This document shows, in pieces, positions 43,356 to 51,911 of a stretch of DNA of 64,000 nt (position 1 is its first letter; each line of letters opens with the position of its first letter). Where the stretch lies: assembly GCA_030706745.1 (NCBI GenBank), contig JAUZNX010000011.1, positions 44,327 to 108,326 of the forward strand, read 5' to 3'. Source of the DNA: Bacteroidota bacterium. GTDB taxonomy: Bacteria > Bacteroidota > Ignavibacteria > Palsa-1295. The notes beneath the pieces were generated by a model that saw nothing but the letters and a program-made list of their open reading frames with translations, ran no database searches and was not told the origin of the DNA. The position numbers and the translations under genes were made by a program.

Positions 43356-43447
43356 AGTAACGAGTAACGAGTTATGAGTAACGAGTAGCGAGTATTGGGT
43401 AACGGGTAACACACTTGCTACCCGTTACGCGTAACTCGTTACTCACA
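43356..43447. repeat. Heptad arrays filling the ftsA-ftsZ spacer
   Basis: The left array 43356-43111+ runs as eight 7-base units from 43356 to 43411 (AGTAACG, AGTAACG, AGTTATG, AGTAACG, AGTAGCG, AGTATTG, GGTAACG, GGTAACA). A facing right arm (CTACCCGTTACGCGTAACTC, then GTTACTC) reaches the ftsA TGA stop at 43443-43445. The array begins 4 bases upstream of the ftsZ ATG. The spacer holds nothing else. Confidence 0.88.
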
Positions 43448-44855
43448 GTTGTTCAAACCATTCTTTCATCCGCGAGAAGATGGAGCCTTTTTGCTCATCT
43501 TCCATCTCTTGTGCCATTTCGATCGGTGCCGCTGGTTCTTCTTCTGCTGGCGATTCAACGTATGACATGAGACCGCTCTTCTCATGATTCCGGAATGCGT
43601 AGAGTACCAGTCCGACCGCCGTTGAAAATACCGGGGATTCGACTTCCTTGACGAGGCCCGCTCCGAAGCCCATTGGCATGCCGATCTTTACCGGCATCTG
43701 GAAGACTTCTTCCGCGAGTTCTCGCGTGCCATTCGTCATGGAACCGCCGCCTGTGAGCACGACGCCGGCCGAAAGATGCCGCGCATACCCGGATCGCTTT
43801 ATCTCCGAAAGCGCGAACTCGAGGATCTCCTCGATTCTCGGTTGGATCACGCGAGCCAGCACAGATTTCTGAATCTCACGTGGCTTTCGGCCCGCGAGAC
43901 CAGGAAGCTGGATCACTTCATCCCGCAAAATATGCGAAACCACAGCGCACCCATACTCACGCTTGAGTCGCTCGGCTTGATCGCCGAGAATTCCGAGACC
44001 TTTGCGAATATCATCCGTAACTTTTTGGCCTGCAATGCCAACCACGGCCGTATGTCGAATCGTCCGCTCTTCGAAAACAGCGATGTCCGTCGTGCCGCCG
44101 CCGATATCGACCAGCGCCACGCCGACTTCCTTCTCTTCATCATCCAGCACGGCATAGCTCGATGCCAGCGGTTCCAGAACCATGTCACGAACGCGGAGGC
44201 CTGCACGCTCCACGCAGTTGTAGATGTTTTGAACGGCTGTTACCAGGCCGTTGATGATGTGAACGCTCGCTTCAAGCCGCACACCCGACATGCCGATCGG
44301 CTCATATATGCCATCTTGTCCATCGACGATGAACTCCTGCGGAATCACGTGAAGGATTCGGCGGTCCATCGGCAAATGGACTTTCTTCGTATCCTCGATC
44401 AGACGCTCGACATCCTCTGGCGAGATTGTTCGCTCGGCATTCGAGATCGTCACGACGCCACGCGATTGGAAGGATTGAATGTGATCGCCGGCAATACCGA
44501 CGACGACCTCGCGAATCTTCACGCCACTTTGCGCTTCGGCCTCCGCAATGGCCCGCTCGATCGATCGGACGGTCTTTTCAATGTTCGTAACAACACCGCG
44601 AGACAGACCATCGGCCGGTGCATGGCCGACACCCAGCACGGTCATCGTATGCGGTTCGCGAAGTGAAATCGCGGCGACAATCGCGCAGACTTTCGTCGTG
44701 CCGACATCGAGCCCGACAATGATCTTCGCCGGCTCGTGCTGAGCCGGGACTCCGACCATCGGTGCGCCGCCGATCGTCGGGGCATTGGAATAGCCGCCTG
44801 GTCCGTATGCGGGTTCTGGATAAGCAGGATGACCGCTCATCCTGGGATCGCTCAT
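43443..44855 (-). CDS. ftsA: Cell division protein FtsA
   Basis: About 470 residues from ATG 44855, which forms an ATGA overlap with the ftsQ stop; an ATG at 44870 is also open. Actin-fold protein that ties FtsZ to the membrane. After a Pro/Gly-rich N-terminal extension of about 40 residues come IIVGLDVGTTKVCAIVA (phosphate 1), the SHS2/1C insert around SGVRLEASVHIING, VDIGGGTTDIAVF (phosphate 2) and AGVVLTGGGSMTNG (adenosine). The end GSIFSRMKEWFEQL is the amphipathic membrane-targeting helix. The N-terminal extension is longer than usual. Confidence 0.94.
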   Translation of the reverse strand: MSDPRMSGHPAYPEPAYGPGGYSNAPTIGGAPMVGVPAQHEPAKIIVGLDVGTTKVCAIVAAISLREPHTMTVLGVGHAPADGLSRGVVTNIEKTVRSIERAIAEAEAQSGVKIREVVVGIAGDHIQSFQSRGVVTISNAERTISPEDVERLIEDTKKVHLPMDRRILHVIPQEFIVDGQDGIYEPIGMSGVRLEASVHIINGLVTAVQNIYNCVERAGLRVRDMVLEPLASSYAVLDDEEKEVGVALVDIGGGTTDIAVFEERTIRHTAVVGIAGQKVTDDIRKGLGILGDQAERLKREYGCAVVSHILRDEVIQLPGLAGRKPREIQKSVLARVIQPRIEEILEFALSEIKRSGYARHLSAGVVLTGGGSMTNGTRELAEEVFQMPVKIGMPMGFGAGLVKEVESPVFSTAVGLVLYAFRNHEKSGLMSYVESPAEEEPAAPIEMAQEMEDEQKGSIFSRMKEWFEQL

Positions 44856-46132
44856 TCGCGTTCGTTGCATAGCAGTAGTAGTGTGGTCGAATTGGGTTGT
44901 GTGGACAAAGCAGCCAGCGTGTGTTCACGCTCTCCACTGGGTACACTCAGTCCAGAAATCTTTGGATGTGCGAGCGAAGGGCTTCCGACAGCGCCGGAAG
45001 TTCGCCGCTTTAAAATTATTTGTCCTTGAAAGCGCGCATCAACATAGAGCGCATCTCCTGCTCGGAGCGAGGTCTCGAGCTTTGCCTTCCAAACTTTCGC
45101 CAGCAATCCGAGTTGCCCCATAAAGTAATGGTCCGTGGTCGGCCGCACGCTGGAACCGCGCTCCTCTTCAAGCGCGGTCGTAAACGGAGCATCGAACGGC
45201 GATCCAATAAAGATCGGCGTTTGCGTCTCCGTTGTGTAAATGACATACGAGCCGGCCGGAGTCCGGCGAAGTTCGCCGATGGATTTGCCGAGCGCGCCAG
45301 AATCCAGAGCGGCGATTGTCGCCACAAGGTGTGCCATTGCCTGGAATCCGACGGTATCACGCTCGCTCACACCGCTCAGCAACGGAACGGCCATCAGACG
45401 CGCCGGATCGTTCAACCCTGCCAGCAACTTCGGTCGAAGCAGGTGACCATCGCGATCGATGAGGTATGTCTCGCCCGTCGAATCCGATTTCAGCATTGCC
45501 ACCGGCCGACGTTCGTCGATCGATATCACAATCGTGGCCGGACTCAGTTCGCGACGAACGTGCACGTACTTGACGAGCGAGTGCTGTGCGACCCGCGACT
45601 CGATCCGGCGAAGATCGATCGAATAGAATGCCTGCTTCGGGTCGATTGCAGCAAGCCGGATGATTTCATGCTCTGTAACCAGAGTTGCACCTTCAACTTT
45701 AATGCGCTCGAGTGTTAACGAGCGGTCGAAGTGCGAAGCGAAGTACCAGAGTGAGCCAAGCGCCGCAATCGCGAGAACAAAGAGCACTGGGGCCCATCGT
45801 GAATGCCTCCATGATGGTTCGGCATTTTCGTGTTCCGCAATCTCCTCGGCATTCTCGGTATCGAGGAAGTGCTCGAAGCCGTCGGTGGCCGGCGCATCGG
45901 TAGATTCCACGCGATCAAGATAGTCTTGGATAATGCCATCGCGCGATTCGATCTTGTTTTCACGATCGGGATTCTCACCAATTCGCTGATTTCCCAAATG
46001 CGGCTCGCTCAGGAGTTGCTCGCGAAGACGGCGCTCGTTCAGCCGCTGCTGGACGAGATCATCCGGCTCCCGCTCGGGGAGATTCGTGAATTCTTTTCGG
46101 CCGTCTTTCGGCGGATTGATCGTAAATCGCAT
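44852..46132 (-). CDS. ftsQ: Cell division protein FtsQ (DivIB-type)
   Basis: About 426 residues from ATG 46132 (MRFTINPPKDGRKEF); the frame is open to 46246, but that stretch is intergenic hairpin sequence. A long charged cytoplasmic part of about 110 residues (ERRLREQLLSEPHLGNQRIGE) leads to one transmembrane helix (APVLFVLAIAALGSLWYFA). A POTRA domain follows (LTLERIKVEGATLVTEHEIIRLAAIDPKQAFYSIDLRRIES), then YLIDRDGHLLRP and a beta domain. It bridges the early ring (FtsA/FtsZ) and the FtsBL-FtsWI synthase. Position between murC and ftsA is canonical apart from one inserted gene. Confidence 0.85.
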   Translation of the reverse strand: MRFTINPPKDGRKEFTNLPEREPDDLVQQRLNERRLREQLLSEPHLGNQRIGENPDRENKIESRDGIIQDYLDRVESTDAPATDGFEHFLDTENAEEIAEHENAEPSWRHSRWAPVLFVLAIAALGSLWYFASHFDRSLTLERIKVEGATLVTEHEIIRLAAIDPKQAFYSIDLRRIESRVAQHSLVKYVHVRRELSPATIVISIDERRPVAMLKSDSTGETYLIDRDGHLLRPKLLAGLNDPARLMAVPLLSGVSERDTVGFQAMAHLVATIAALDSGALGKSIGELRRTPAGSYVIYTTETQTPIFIGSPFDAPFTTALEEERGSSVRPTTDHYFMGQLGLLAKVWKAKLETSLRAGDALYVDARFQGQIILKRRTSGAVGSPSLAHPKISGLSVPSGEREHTLAALSTQPNSTTLLLLCNERE

Positions 46133-46216
46133 ACCAAAACTTTTCGTAAGCGCGCGCCATTTGCGTCCGCGCCACGAAAGCGGCGTTCTCTGAAAAATGA
46201 AATTTCGTGTGGATTG

Positions 46217-46241
46217 GGATTGCCTCGGCATGAGGCAATCC
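46217..46241. other. Perfect 10-bp hairpin upstream of ftsQ
   Basis: GGATTGCCTC-GGCAT-GAGGCAATCC in the 148-base gap between the DUF429-like gene and ftsQ. No T-run follows on the minus strand, so it may be an interspersed repeat or an RNA processing site rather than a terminator. Confidence 0.6.
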
Positions 46242-46280
46242 ATCAAGAATCAGCGATCGAAATCTGCCAACGGACCGAAC

Positions 46281-47672
46281 CTAAACTGGCTGTTCTTCCG
46301 CGATCGCAGCCTGCACAGCAACCTCCGGTTCGAGCTTTGGCTCTGCGGAATGGGCCGGCTCGACTTGTGGCGCCGATTGTGAAGCAGTGCGGCTTTCGCG
46401 TGGACTCCCCTCTGAGGCATTGCGAGGTTCTGACCCATTCTCTTTATTCGGTGCATCCTGCGTTCGCTCGTTCTGAGAGCGATAACCGACGCTATAGAAC
46501 CATCCTTCGAGTTTGATCTGAGGATCGTCGTAAAAGCCGGGTTGATAATCCCGGATCGGCCGGCGTTGGCGCTCTTCACGGCCCTCGGTCATGATGACAC
46601 CAAGCAAACACCGTAATGCAATTTGCGCATCCGTGTTCCGAGCGGCCTGATCGACGGCCTGACTTGGGATGTCCCATCCACGATCTTCGAGCGTCGCCAT
46701 CCTGGCCCGAAGTTTTTCGGGTTGAAGGCGTTCACCCTCCGTGAAGATCCACGGGAGCAACTCGACAATCGTTACTGGTTTTGGCGTCATCATGGGCCAG
46801 ACGGCCACATCATCACGCGTATCGAGAACTTGATCGAGCATCGACATGCCGAGCAATGCCGCACGTCCTTGCGACTGAGGATCCGTAAACTCATACCGCT
46901 TCGTCAGGCGATTATATCCGATCTGTACGGGACTGATCAAGTGACGATCCGCGACGCGACGCAGCGCATGATCCGTTCTTCTGAATCGCTCGGCGAGCGA
47001 GCGGCGCTCGTATGGAGGCGGCGCTTCTCGTAGAAACTGCGGCCGGCGATCGCGGAAATTACTTTGACGATCGCGCCATGGTCCCTCGTCTTCAAGTTGT
47101 GACTCTCGATAGGCGCCAATGCGTTCAATCCAACGACGGATCCCATCGTCCGCATTCTTCTTCAAATCCTCTCGGACGTGCTTTATAAGCGCTCGCCAAT
47201 CGGATATTCCTTCGGTCTTGAGAACTTCAAAAAAGTCTGCCGGATAACTCAAAGGAACATCGATCGCGATGAGTGCCGGTGGCAATTCCAGTAGCCGGGT
47301 GAGGATCTCCTTGCGCGATCGGACTTGTGCCAATTCGGTCACGACGATCCAATCGCCATCTTTCGTCGCCTCGGCCCAGTACATATCGTCCACCGGCTCG
47401 CGTCGGCCGGACCACCGAATCACGACAAATCGCTCAAAGATCGCGGAGCCTGATTTTCTCCCTCGCCGTGGTGCAGGCTTACGCTCGCGACGTTCTCGAG
47501 ATCTAGACTCGCGTTCGATTGGCGCAATCTCGACTACGTCAGAGACAGGAATTTCCGAATCAGCCGCTGAGCTGGCATCCATTTCGGACATAGTCGATGC
47601 TTCCGCCGAGGATAGTATTTCGGACACAAGCTCGTTTTCGGTAGGTTCGATCTGGGGAGTTTCTTGGGTCAT
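46281..47672 (-). CDS. DUF429-like (RNase H-fold) protein inside the dcw cluster
   Basis: 463 residues. The flanks (1-78 and 400-463) are acidic, Ser/Pro/Arg-rich and look disordered. The core follows the DUF429 pattern: FVVIRWSG at 82-89, MYWAEATKDGDW, LIAIDVPLSYP at 134-144, RRTDHALRRV with ISPVQIGYN at 231-254, VAVWPMMTPKPVTIVELLP, TDAQIALRCLLGV and EGWFYSV at 389-395. DUF429 proteins are predicted RNase H-like nucleases. The first acidic residue (usually in a GxDxSG motif) is replaced here by Arg-Trp, while Asp138 is kept, so activity is doubtful. It starts within the murC stop (4-base overlap). Confidence 0.65.
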   Translation of the reverse strand: MTQETPQIEPTENELVSEILSSAEASTMSEMDASSAADSEIPVSDVVEIAPIERESRSRERRERKPAPRRGRKSGSAIFERFVVIRWSGRREPVDDMYWAEATKDGDWIVVTELAQVRSRKEILTRLLELPPALIAIDVPLSYPADFFEVLKTEGISDWRALIKHVREDLKKNADDGIRRWIERIGAYRESQLEDEGPWRDRQSNFRDRRPQFLREAPPPYERRSLAERFRRTDHALRRVADRHLISPVQIGYNRLTKRYEFTDPQSQGRAALLGMSMLDQVLDTRDDVAVWPMMTPKPVTIVELLPWIFTEGERLQPEKLRARMATLEDRGWDIPSQAVDQAARNTDAQIALRCLLGVIMTEGREERQRRPIRDYQPGFYDDPQIKLEGWFYSVGYRSQNERTQDAPNKENGSEPRNASEGSPRESRTASQSAPQVEPAHSAEPKLEPEVAVQAAIAEEQPV

Positions 47673-49099
47673 GATGGAATATCAAATTCAGAGGCCGGTA
47701 TGCCAACACCGGAATGCTCCATATCCTTCATGATTTCGAAAATTGGTCGCGCGGCGTTCGTTATCGTCCCGGCCCCAATAGTCAGGACAACATCTCCCTC
47801 GAGCAGAATACCAGCCAGTGCATCCGGCAGCATTTCCGGGCTTGCGACCCGGTGTACCGCCGCCAAACCCAGACTCGCTGCCGATTCAGAAATCAGATCG
47901 CTGGAAACACCTTCGATCGGCTGTTCGCGCGCCGGATAGACGTCGAGCAGTACCAACACACCGGCCAATTCAGCAAAGACCTGTCCAAACCCCGCTGCAA
48001 AATCGCGGGTCCGAGAATACGTATGCGGCTGAAAGCATGCCACGATTCGCCGCCCAGGATAGCATTTTTGCGCGGTCAGCAATGTCTCCCGTACCTCCGT
48101 CGGGTGGTGCGCGTAATCATCGATGAGGATAATCCCGGCCGCCTCACCGATCCGCTCGAACCGCCGCTCCGCACCAGAAAATCGCTTCAGAGCCCGCAAG
48201 GAGGTCTCGAATGGAATGGAAAGGATTTCACCCGCCGCAATGGCGGCCAGCGCGTTATACACATTGTGTTCGCCGGGCACGTGCAATTCCAGCTCACCGA
48301 TCGACTCACTGCCTCGCATGATAATTGCGCGCGTGCGATGCGCGGCAAAGGAGAGATTCGACGCTCGATATTTCGCTTCAGGAGAGCGTAACCCGTAACT
48401 CACGATGCGCTTTCCCAACCGTGGCGTGATCGCTCGCAACGCCGGTTCGTCGATGCAGACGACAGCAAATCCGGTTTGCGGTGATGTCGGTCCTTGATTC
48501 GCAAACTGGACAAAGGCGTCCTTTAAATCGTCCAAATCCTTATAAATATCCAGGTGCTCCTCTTCGAGCGAGGTCATTACGGCCACAAATGGTCGCAAAG
48601 CCAGAAAGCTCCGATCGTATTCGTCGGCTTCCACAACGGCGATGCGCCCGGTTCCGGCGCGCGAGTTCTTGCCACCCAATTCTGCTACACTCGCGCCAAC
48701 GAGAACAAGTGGATCGAGCTTCGCCTCGATAAGAATCGAGGCGATCATGCTTGTCACGGTCGTTTTCCCATGCGTTCCAGCAACGGCGATGACGCTACGA
48801 TCCGCTAATAACTCGGCCATGAAGTCCGCACGCCGAACGGTCCGGATATTTCGGCGCAACGCCTCTGCATATTCCGGATTATCTGCATGGACCGCAGAGG
48901 AATAGACGACCACATCCGCATTTCCAATATGCCCGGCAGCGTGACCTTCAAAGATCCGTGCACCGAGCGAAGCAAGTTCTGTTGTCTTTGGGTTTTCCAC
49001 CAGGTCGCTGCCAGAAACTTCGACGCCCCGGAGCAGCAAAATCTCCGCAAGCCCACTTGTGCCGGCTCCGCCGATCCCGATGAAATGAACGTGGCGCAT
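47669..49099 (-). CDS. murC: UDP-N-acetylmuramate-L-alanine ligase
   Basis: 476 residues. It adds L-Ala to UDP-MurNAc, the first peptide step of peptidoglycan synthesis. MRHVHFIGIGGAGTSGLAEILL is the UDP-binding Rossmann start. GTHGKTTVTSMIA is the ATP P-loop, EADEYDRSFL the metal-binding region, and DYAHHPTEV and FQPHTYSRT the C-terminal ligase motifs. Length is normal; not fused to murB or ddl. Its stop overlaps the DUF429-like start, and the PH-like gene lies 12 bases upstream. Confidence 0.95.
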   Translation of the reverse strand: MRHVHFIGIGGAGTSGLAEILLLRGVEVSGSDLVENPKTTELASLGARIFEGHAAGHIGNADVVVYSSAVHADNPEYAEALRRNIRTVRRADFMAELLADRSVIAVAGTHGKTTVTSMIASILIEAKLDPLVLVGASVAELGGKNSRAGTGRIAVVEADEYDRSFLALRPFVAVMTSLEEEHLDIYKDLDDLKDAFVQFANQGPTSPQTGFAVVCIDEPALRAITPRLGKRIVSYGLRSPEAKYRASNLSFAAHRTRAIIMRGSESIGELELHVPGEHNVYNALAAIAAGEILSIPFETSLRALKRFSGAERRFERIGEAAGIILIDDYAHHPTEVRETLLTAQKCYPGRRIVACFQPHTYSRTRDFAAGFGQVFAELAGVLVLLDVYPAREQPIEGVSSDLISESAASLGLAAVHRVASPEMLPDALAGILLEGDVVLTIGAGTITNAARPIFEIMKDMEHSGVGIPASEFDIPS

Positions 49100-49111
49100 G
49101 GTGCCTCGGCG

Positions 49112-49627
49112 TTAGGAAGGCTCCTTTCGGAGTGGATGGTCTTTACGCGGATCCGGACGGGCTCCTCGCGCGAGCGTTCCGGCCCAGCCACGCAGATCGG
49201 CAAGCAACTGCTTGCGTCGATCGAAATTCGAAAGACGAATACGCACGGCCCGGCGGCTCCCTTTCATCTTCAGTCGCACCACACGGATTCTACCGCGCGG
49301 CTGACGAAATCGTGGACCGAATTGAACAAACGCGACGTCCGTTCGCGCGACCACGCGTTCAAGCGCGCGACTCTTGAATCGGATGGCATCGGGTGCGATT
49401 TCGATCTGACGACCCATGAATACATTATACAGTAGAGCCAGCACCGATATCAACGTGATCGCCGAGAGCAACAACAAAAATGGATCTTGCCATAGCGAGG
49501 GGAATGCCTCCGAAGCGACCGAGGAGCGTGCAATGAGGTACAACACCAGTGCCACCGCGTATACCGCGATAGATTGATACAGGAAATCGAGCCGAGCCCG
49601 ATAGACGTGTGGTATTCCTTCTGTCAT
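49112..49627 (-). CDS. Small two-helix membrane protein with PH-like domain
   Basis: 171 residues from ATG 49627 (MTEGIPHVYRARLDF), which gives an ATGA overlap with the murG stop. Two hydrophobic helices (QSIAVYAVALVLYLIA and PFLLLLSAITLISVLALLYNVF) are followed by a basic beta-rich domain (IEIAPDAIRFKSRALERVVARTDVAFVQFGP) resembling the bacterial PH-like domains of YdbS/YcxB-type proteins. The tail is Arg/Pro-rich. The tight coupling to murG and murC suggests a role in wall synthesis or division. No known dcw gene matches it. Confidence 0.5.
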   Translation of the reverse strand: MTEGIPHVYRARLDFLYQSIAVYAVALVLYLIARSSVASEAFPSLWQDPFLLLLSAITLISVLALLYNVFMGRQIEIAPDAIRFKSRALERVVARTDVAFVQFGPRFRQPRGRIRVVRLKMKGSRRAVRIRLSNFDRRKQLLADLRGWAGTLARGARPDPRKDHPLRKEPS

Positions 49628-50733
49628 ACGACTTTCTCCAACAACCACTGCGCCACGATGTTCGCGGCGTTTGGTGTGTCTCGGTGGCGCATGGCGGCGG
49701 CCATCGATCGCAACTGCTCCGGATCGCAGAGCAATGCACGTACCGTCTCCAACAATCGGTCCTTCACTTCATTATCCCGAAGTACAACGGCCGCTCCATC
49801 GCGTTCAAATGCAAGCGCATTCATCTCCTGATGGTTCGCCATTGCGCCCGACCATGGTACAAGCACGGCCGGCTTCGCCAAACGCGCAAGCTCGGCGAGT
49901 GAGGAGGCGCCGGCACGACAGACGACAAGGTCCGCGGCGCGATACGCACGCTCCATCTCATAAATGTACTCAGTGGCACGAACGTTCGGCTGATTCTGAA
50001 ACTTCTCGCGTAAAATTTCCGCCTCCGAACTCTTGCCGGTCTGCCATAGCACATTATAGCCGCTCGTTGCAAGCTCCGAAGCCGCGAGTTCCATGGCCTG
50101 ATTGATCGGACGAGCACCAAGCGATCCGCCAAACACCAGAATAGTTGTTCGCGTGGGATCGAGGCCAAAACTTGTGCGTGCGTCTTCTTTCGAAAGATCG
50201 AGCGCGCCAAGATCGAGTCGAACCGGAGTGCCACAGACACTTGCCGCCTGTGCAAGCCGATTCGGAAACTGTGCGAGCGATTCATGGTAGGCTGCAAACA
50301 ACTGGTCCGCAAACGGCGCAAGAAATTTATTCGCTGAACCGGCGATCGAGTTGATTTCGAGCAGGGCGATGGGCACGCGCATCGTCCAGGCTGCGACACC
50401 GGCCGGCACACTAAGATATGCTCCCCCACCGAGCATGACAGCGGGCCGCTCTCGCGCCATCAACCGCATACAATCAAGTGTGGCGCGAGCCAAGTCGAAT
50501 GGAAACTTGATCATGCCGGTTGCGGACTTGCGGGGCGCTTCGATCGCGATTGGATTGAATGGAAATCCAGCGCGCGGCACCTCACGCGATTCGATCCGAT
50601 CGTGAGTACCGACAAATATCACACGCACATCAGTTCGCTCGCGGCGAATTTCTTCCGCCACTGCGAGCGCCGGATACAAATGTCCGCCAGTGCCGCCAGC
50701 AGCGATGAGAATGGTTCTTTCCGGCATGCGCAT
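49624..50733 (-). CDS. murG: UDP-GlcNAc:lipid I N-acetylglucosaminyltransferase
   Basis: 369 residues (ATG 50733 or 50727). Peripheral inner-membrane GT-B enzyme that converts lipid I to lipid II. ILIAAGGTGGHLYPALAVAEEI is the lipid-binding G-loop. ILVFGGSLGARPIN and LVVCRAGASSLAELARLAKPAVLVPW are the UDP-GlcNAc motifs. It overlaps the ftsW stop (TGATG) and the PH-like gene start. Length normal. Confidence 0.95.
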   Translation of the reverse strand: MRMPERTILIAAGGTGGHLYPALAVAEEIRRERTDVRVIFVGTHDRIESREVPRAGFPFNPIAIEAPRKSATGMIKFPFDLARATLDCMRLMARERPAVMLGGGAYLSVPAGVAAWTMRVPIALLEINSIAGSANKFLAPFADQLFAAYHESLAQFPNRLAQAASVCGTPVRLDLGALDLSKEDARTSFGLDPTRTTILVFGGSLGARPINQAMELAASELATSGYNVLWQTGKSSEAEILREKFQNQPNVRATEYIYEMERAYRAADLVVCRAGASSLAELARLAKPAVLVPWSGAMANHQEMNALAFERDGAAVVLRDNEVKDRLLETVRALLCDPEQLRSMAAAMRHRDTPNAANIVAQWLLEKVV

Positions 50734-51911
50734 CAGGCTGGCATTCCTCCCTCCCGCGTCGGAGGCCGGAACAACCCTTCGAGCCGCTCGAAGATCGAGG
50801 GCCTCGGCGCTCGCGGAAGCACTTCCACGTGCTTCGAAATATTCAACAAAATCCCTACCGCCGCTGCGCTAAAGATCATACTGGTCCCGCCATAACTCAC
50901 GAATGGCATCGGCAGTCCGGTTACCGGCATTAGTCCGACATTCACGAAGGCGTTGACGATCACGTAAATCGCAACCGTCATTGTAATACCAAACGCAACG
51001 AAGCGTCCAAAAGCGTCCGGAGCGTGCTTCGCTATCTGGAAGCCGCGAACGATGATGAAGCCGAAGAGAATCATCAGCAATGCCGCCCCGATAAATCCAT
51101 ATTCCTCGCCAATCACCGAATAGATGAAATCGCCATACGACTCGGGCAGGAAGAACATACTCTGCCGCGATTGACCGATGCCCACTCCGAAGAGTCCGCC
51201 ATTGCCAAAGGCAAGCAGTGCCTGATCGAGCTGGTAAGTAACTTTGTCCGTGCTCGTATTGTGATGCCCAACGAATGCGAGCATTCGTTGCACGCGATAA
51301 CTTGCCGTCAGTGCGAAGATACCGCCACCGAACAGAGCCAGTGCGCCCGAACTCAGCATGTACTTCATGGGTACTTGCGCCACATACATGATGCCGAACG
51401 TTATGAGCACCAGCACGCTCGCCGTCGACATATTCGGTTGCTTCGCGATCAGTGCTGCCGCGGCAATAGCCCATGCCATGATCGGAAGAAATGCTTTCTT
51501 AAAGTCTCCGATGATCTCCTGCTTCGCCGCGCAAAGTGCCGCGACATGCAACACAAGCGCGAACTTAGCAAACTCCGCTGGTTGGAAACTGAGCGGCCCG
51601 AGCGCCAGCCAGCGGCGGGCGCCAAGCTCCCGCGTACCAATAAAAAGCACAGCAACCAGGAGCAGAAGCGAAGAGAGCATGATCCATTTCGTCTGCTTTT
51701 CGAACTTGTGATAGTCGATCTTCGTGAAGAAGAGCATTGCCGCGAAGGACAAGAAGACTTTCTTCGCGTGATTGAACAGCATCGACTCGCTCGTGCCCAT
51801 TTTGACCGAGCTGAAGTGCGCGCTCGCCGTATAAACGAACGCCAACGACGCGAGCAACAGGCCAGTCACGGCCAGGAAAAGGCTAAGGTCGGCGGTGCGT
51901 TTGGGTTTCAT
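50733..51911 (-). CDS. ftsW: SEDS-family peptidoglycan polymerase FtsW
   Basis: 392 residues with about ten helices. Polymerises lipid II in the septum together with the class b PBP encoded upstream. Typical segments: ARRWLALGPLSFQPAEFAKFALV, MSTASVLVLITFGIMY, the long periplasmic loop with AFGNGGLFGVGIGQSRQSMFFLPESYGDFIYSVIGEEYGF, and TGLPMPFVSYGGTSM. It overlaps the LprI-like gene by 4 bases and murG by 1. Confidence 0.94.
   Translation of the reverse strand: MKPKRTADLSLFLAVTGLLLASLAFVYTASAHFSSVKMGTSESMLFNHAKKVFLSFAAMLFFTKIDYHKFEKQTKWIMLSSLLLLVAVLFIGTRELGARRWLALGPLSFQPAEFAKFALVLHVAALCAAKQEIIGDFKKAFLPIMAWAIAAAALIAKQPNMSTASVLVLITFGIMYVAQVPMKYMLSSGALALFGGGIFALTASYRVQRMLAFVGHHNTSTDKVTYQLDQALLAFGNGGLFGVGIGQSRQSMFFLPESYGDFIYSVIGEEYGFIGAALLMILFGFIIVRGFQIAKHAPDAFGRFVAFGITMTVAIYVIVNAFVNVGLMPVTGLPMPFVSYGGTSMIFSAAAVGILLNISKHVEVLPRAPRPSIFERLEGLFRPPTREGGMPA

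Noticed and set aside
43353..43412. N-terminal extension of FtsZ
   Set aside because: The 20 extra residues come from the AGTAACG array; MIELDTKQ is the normal start region.
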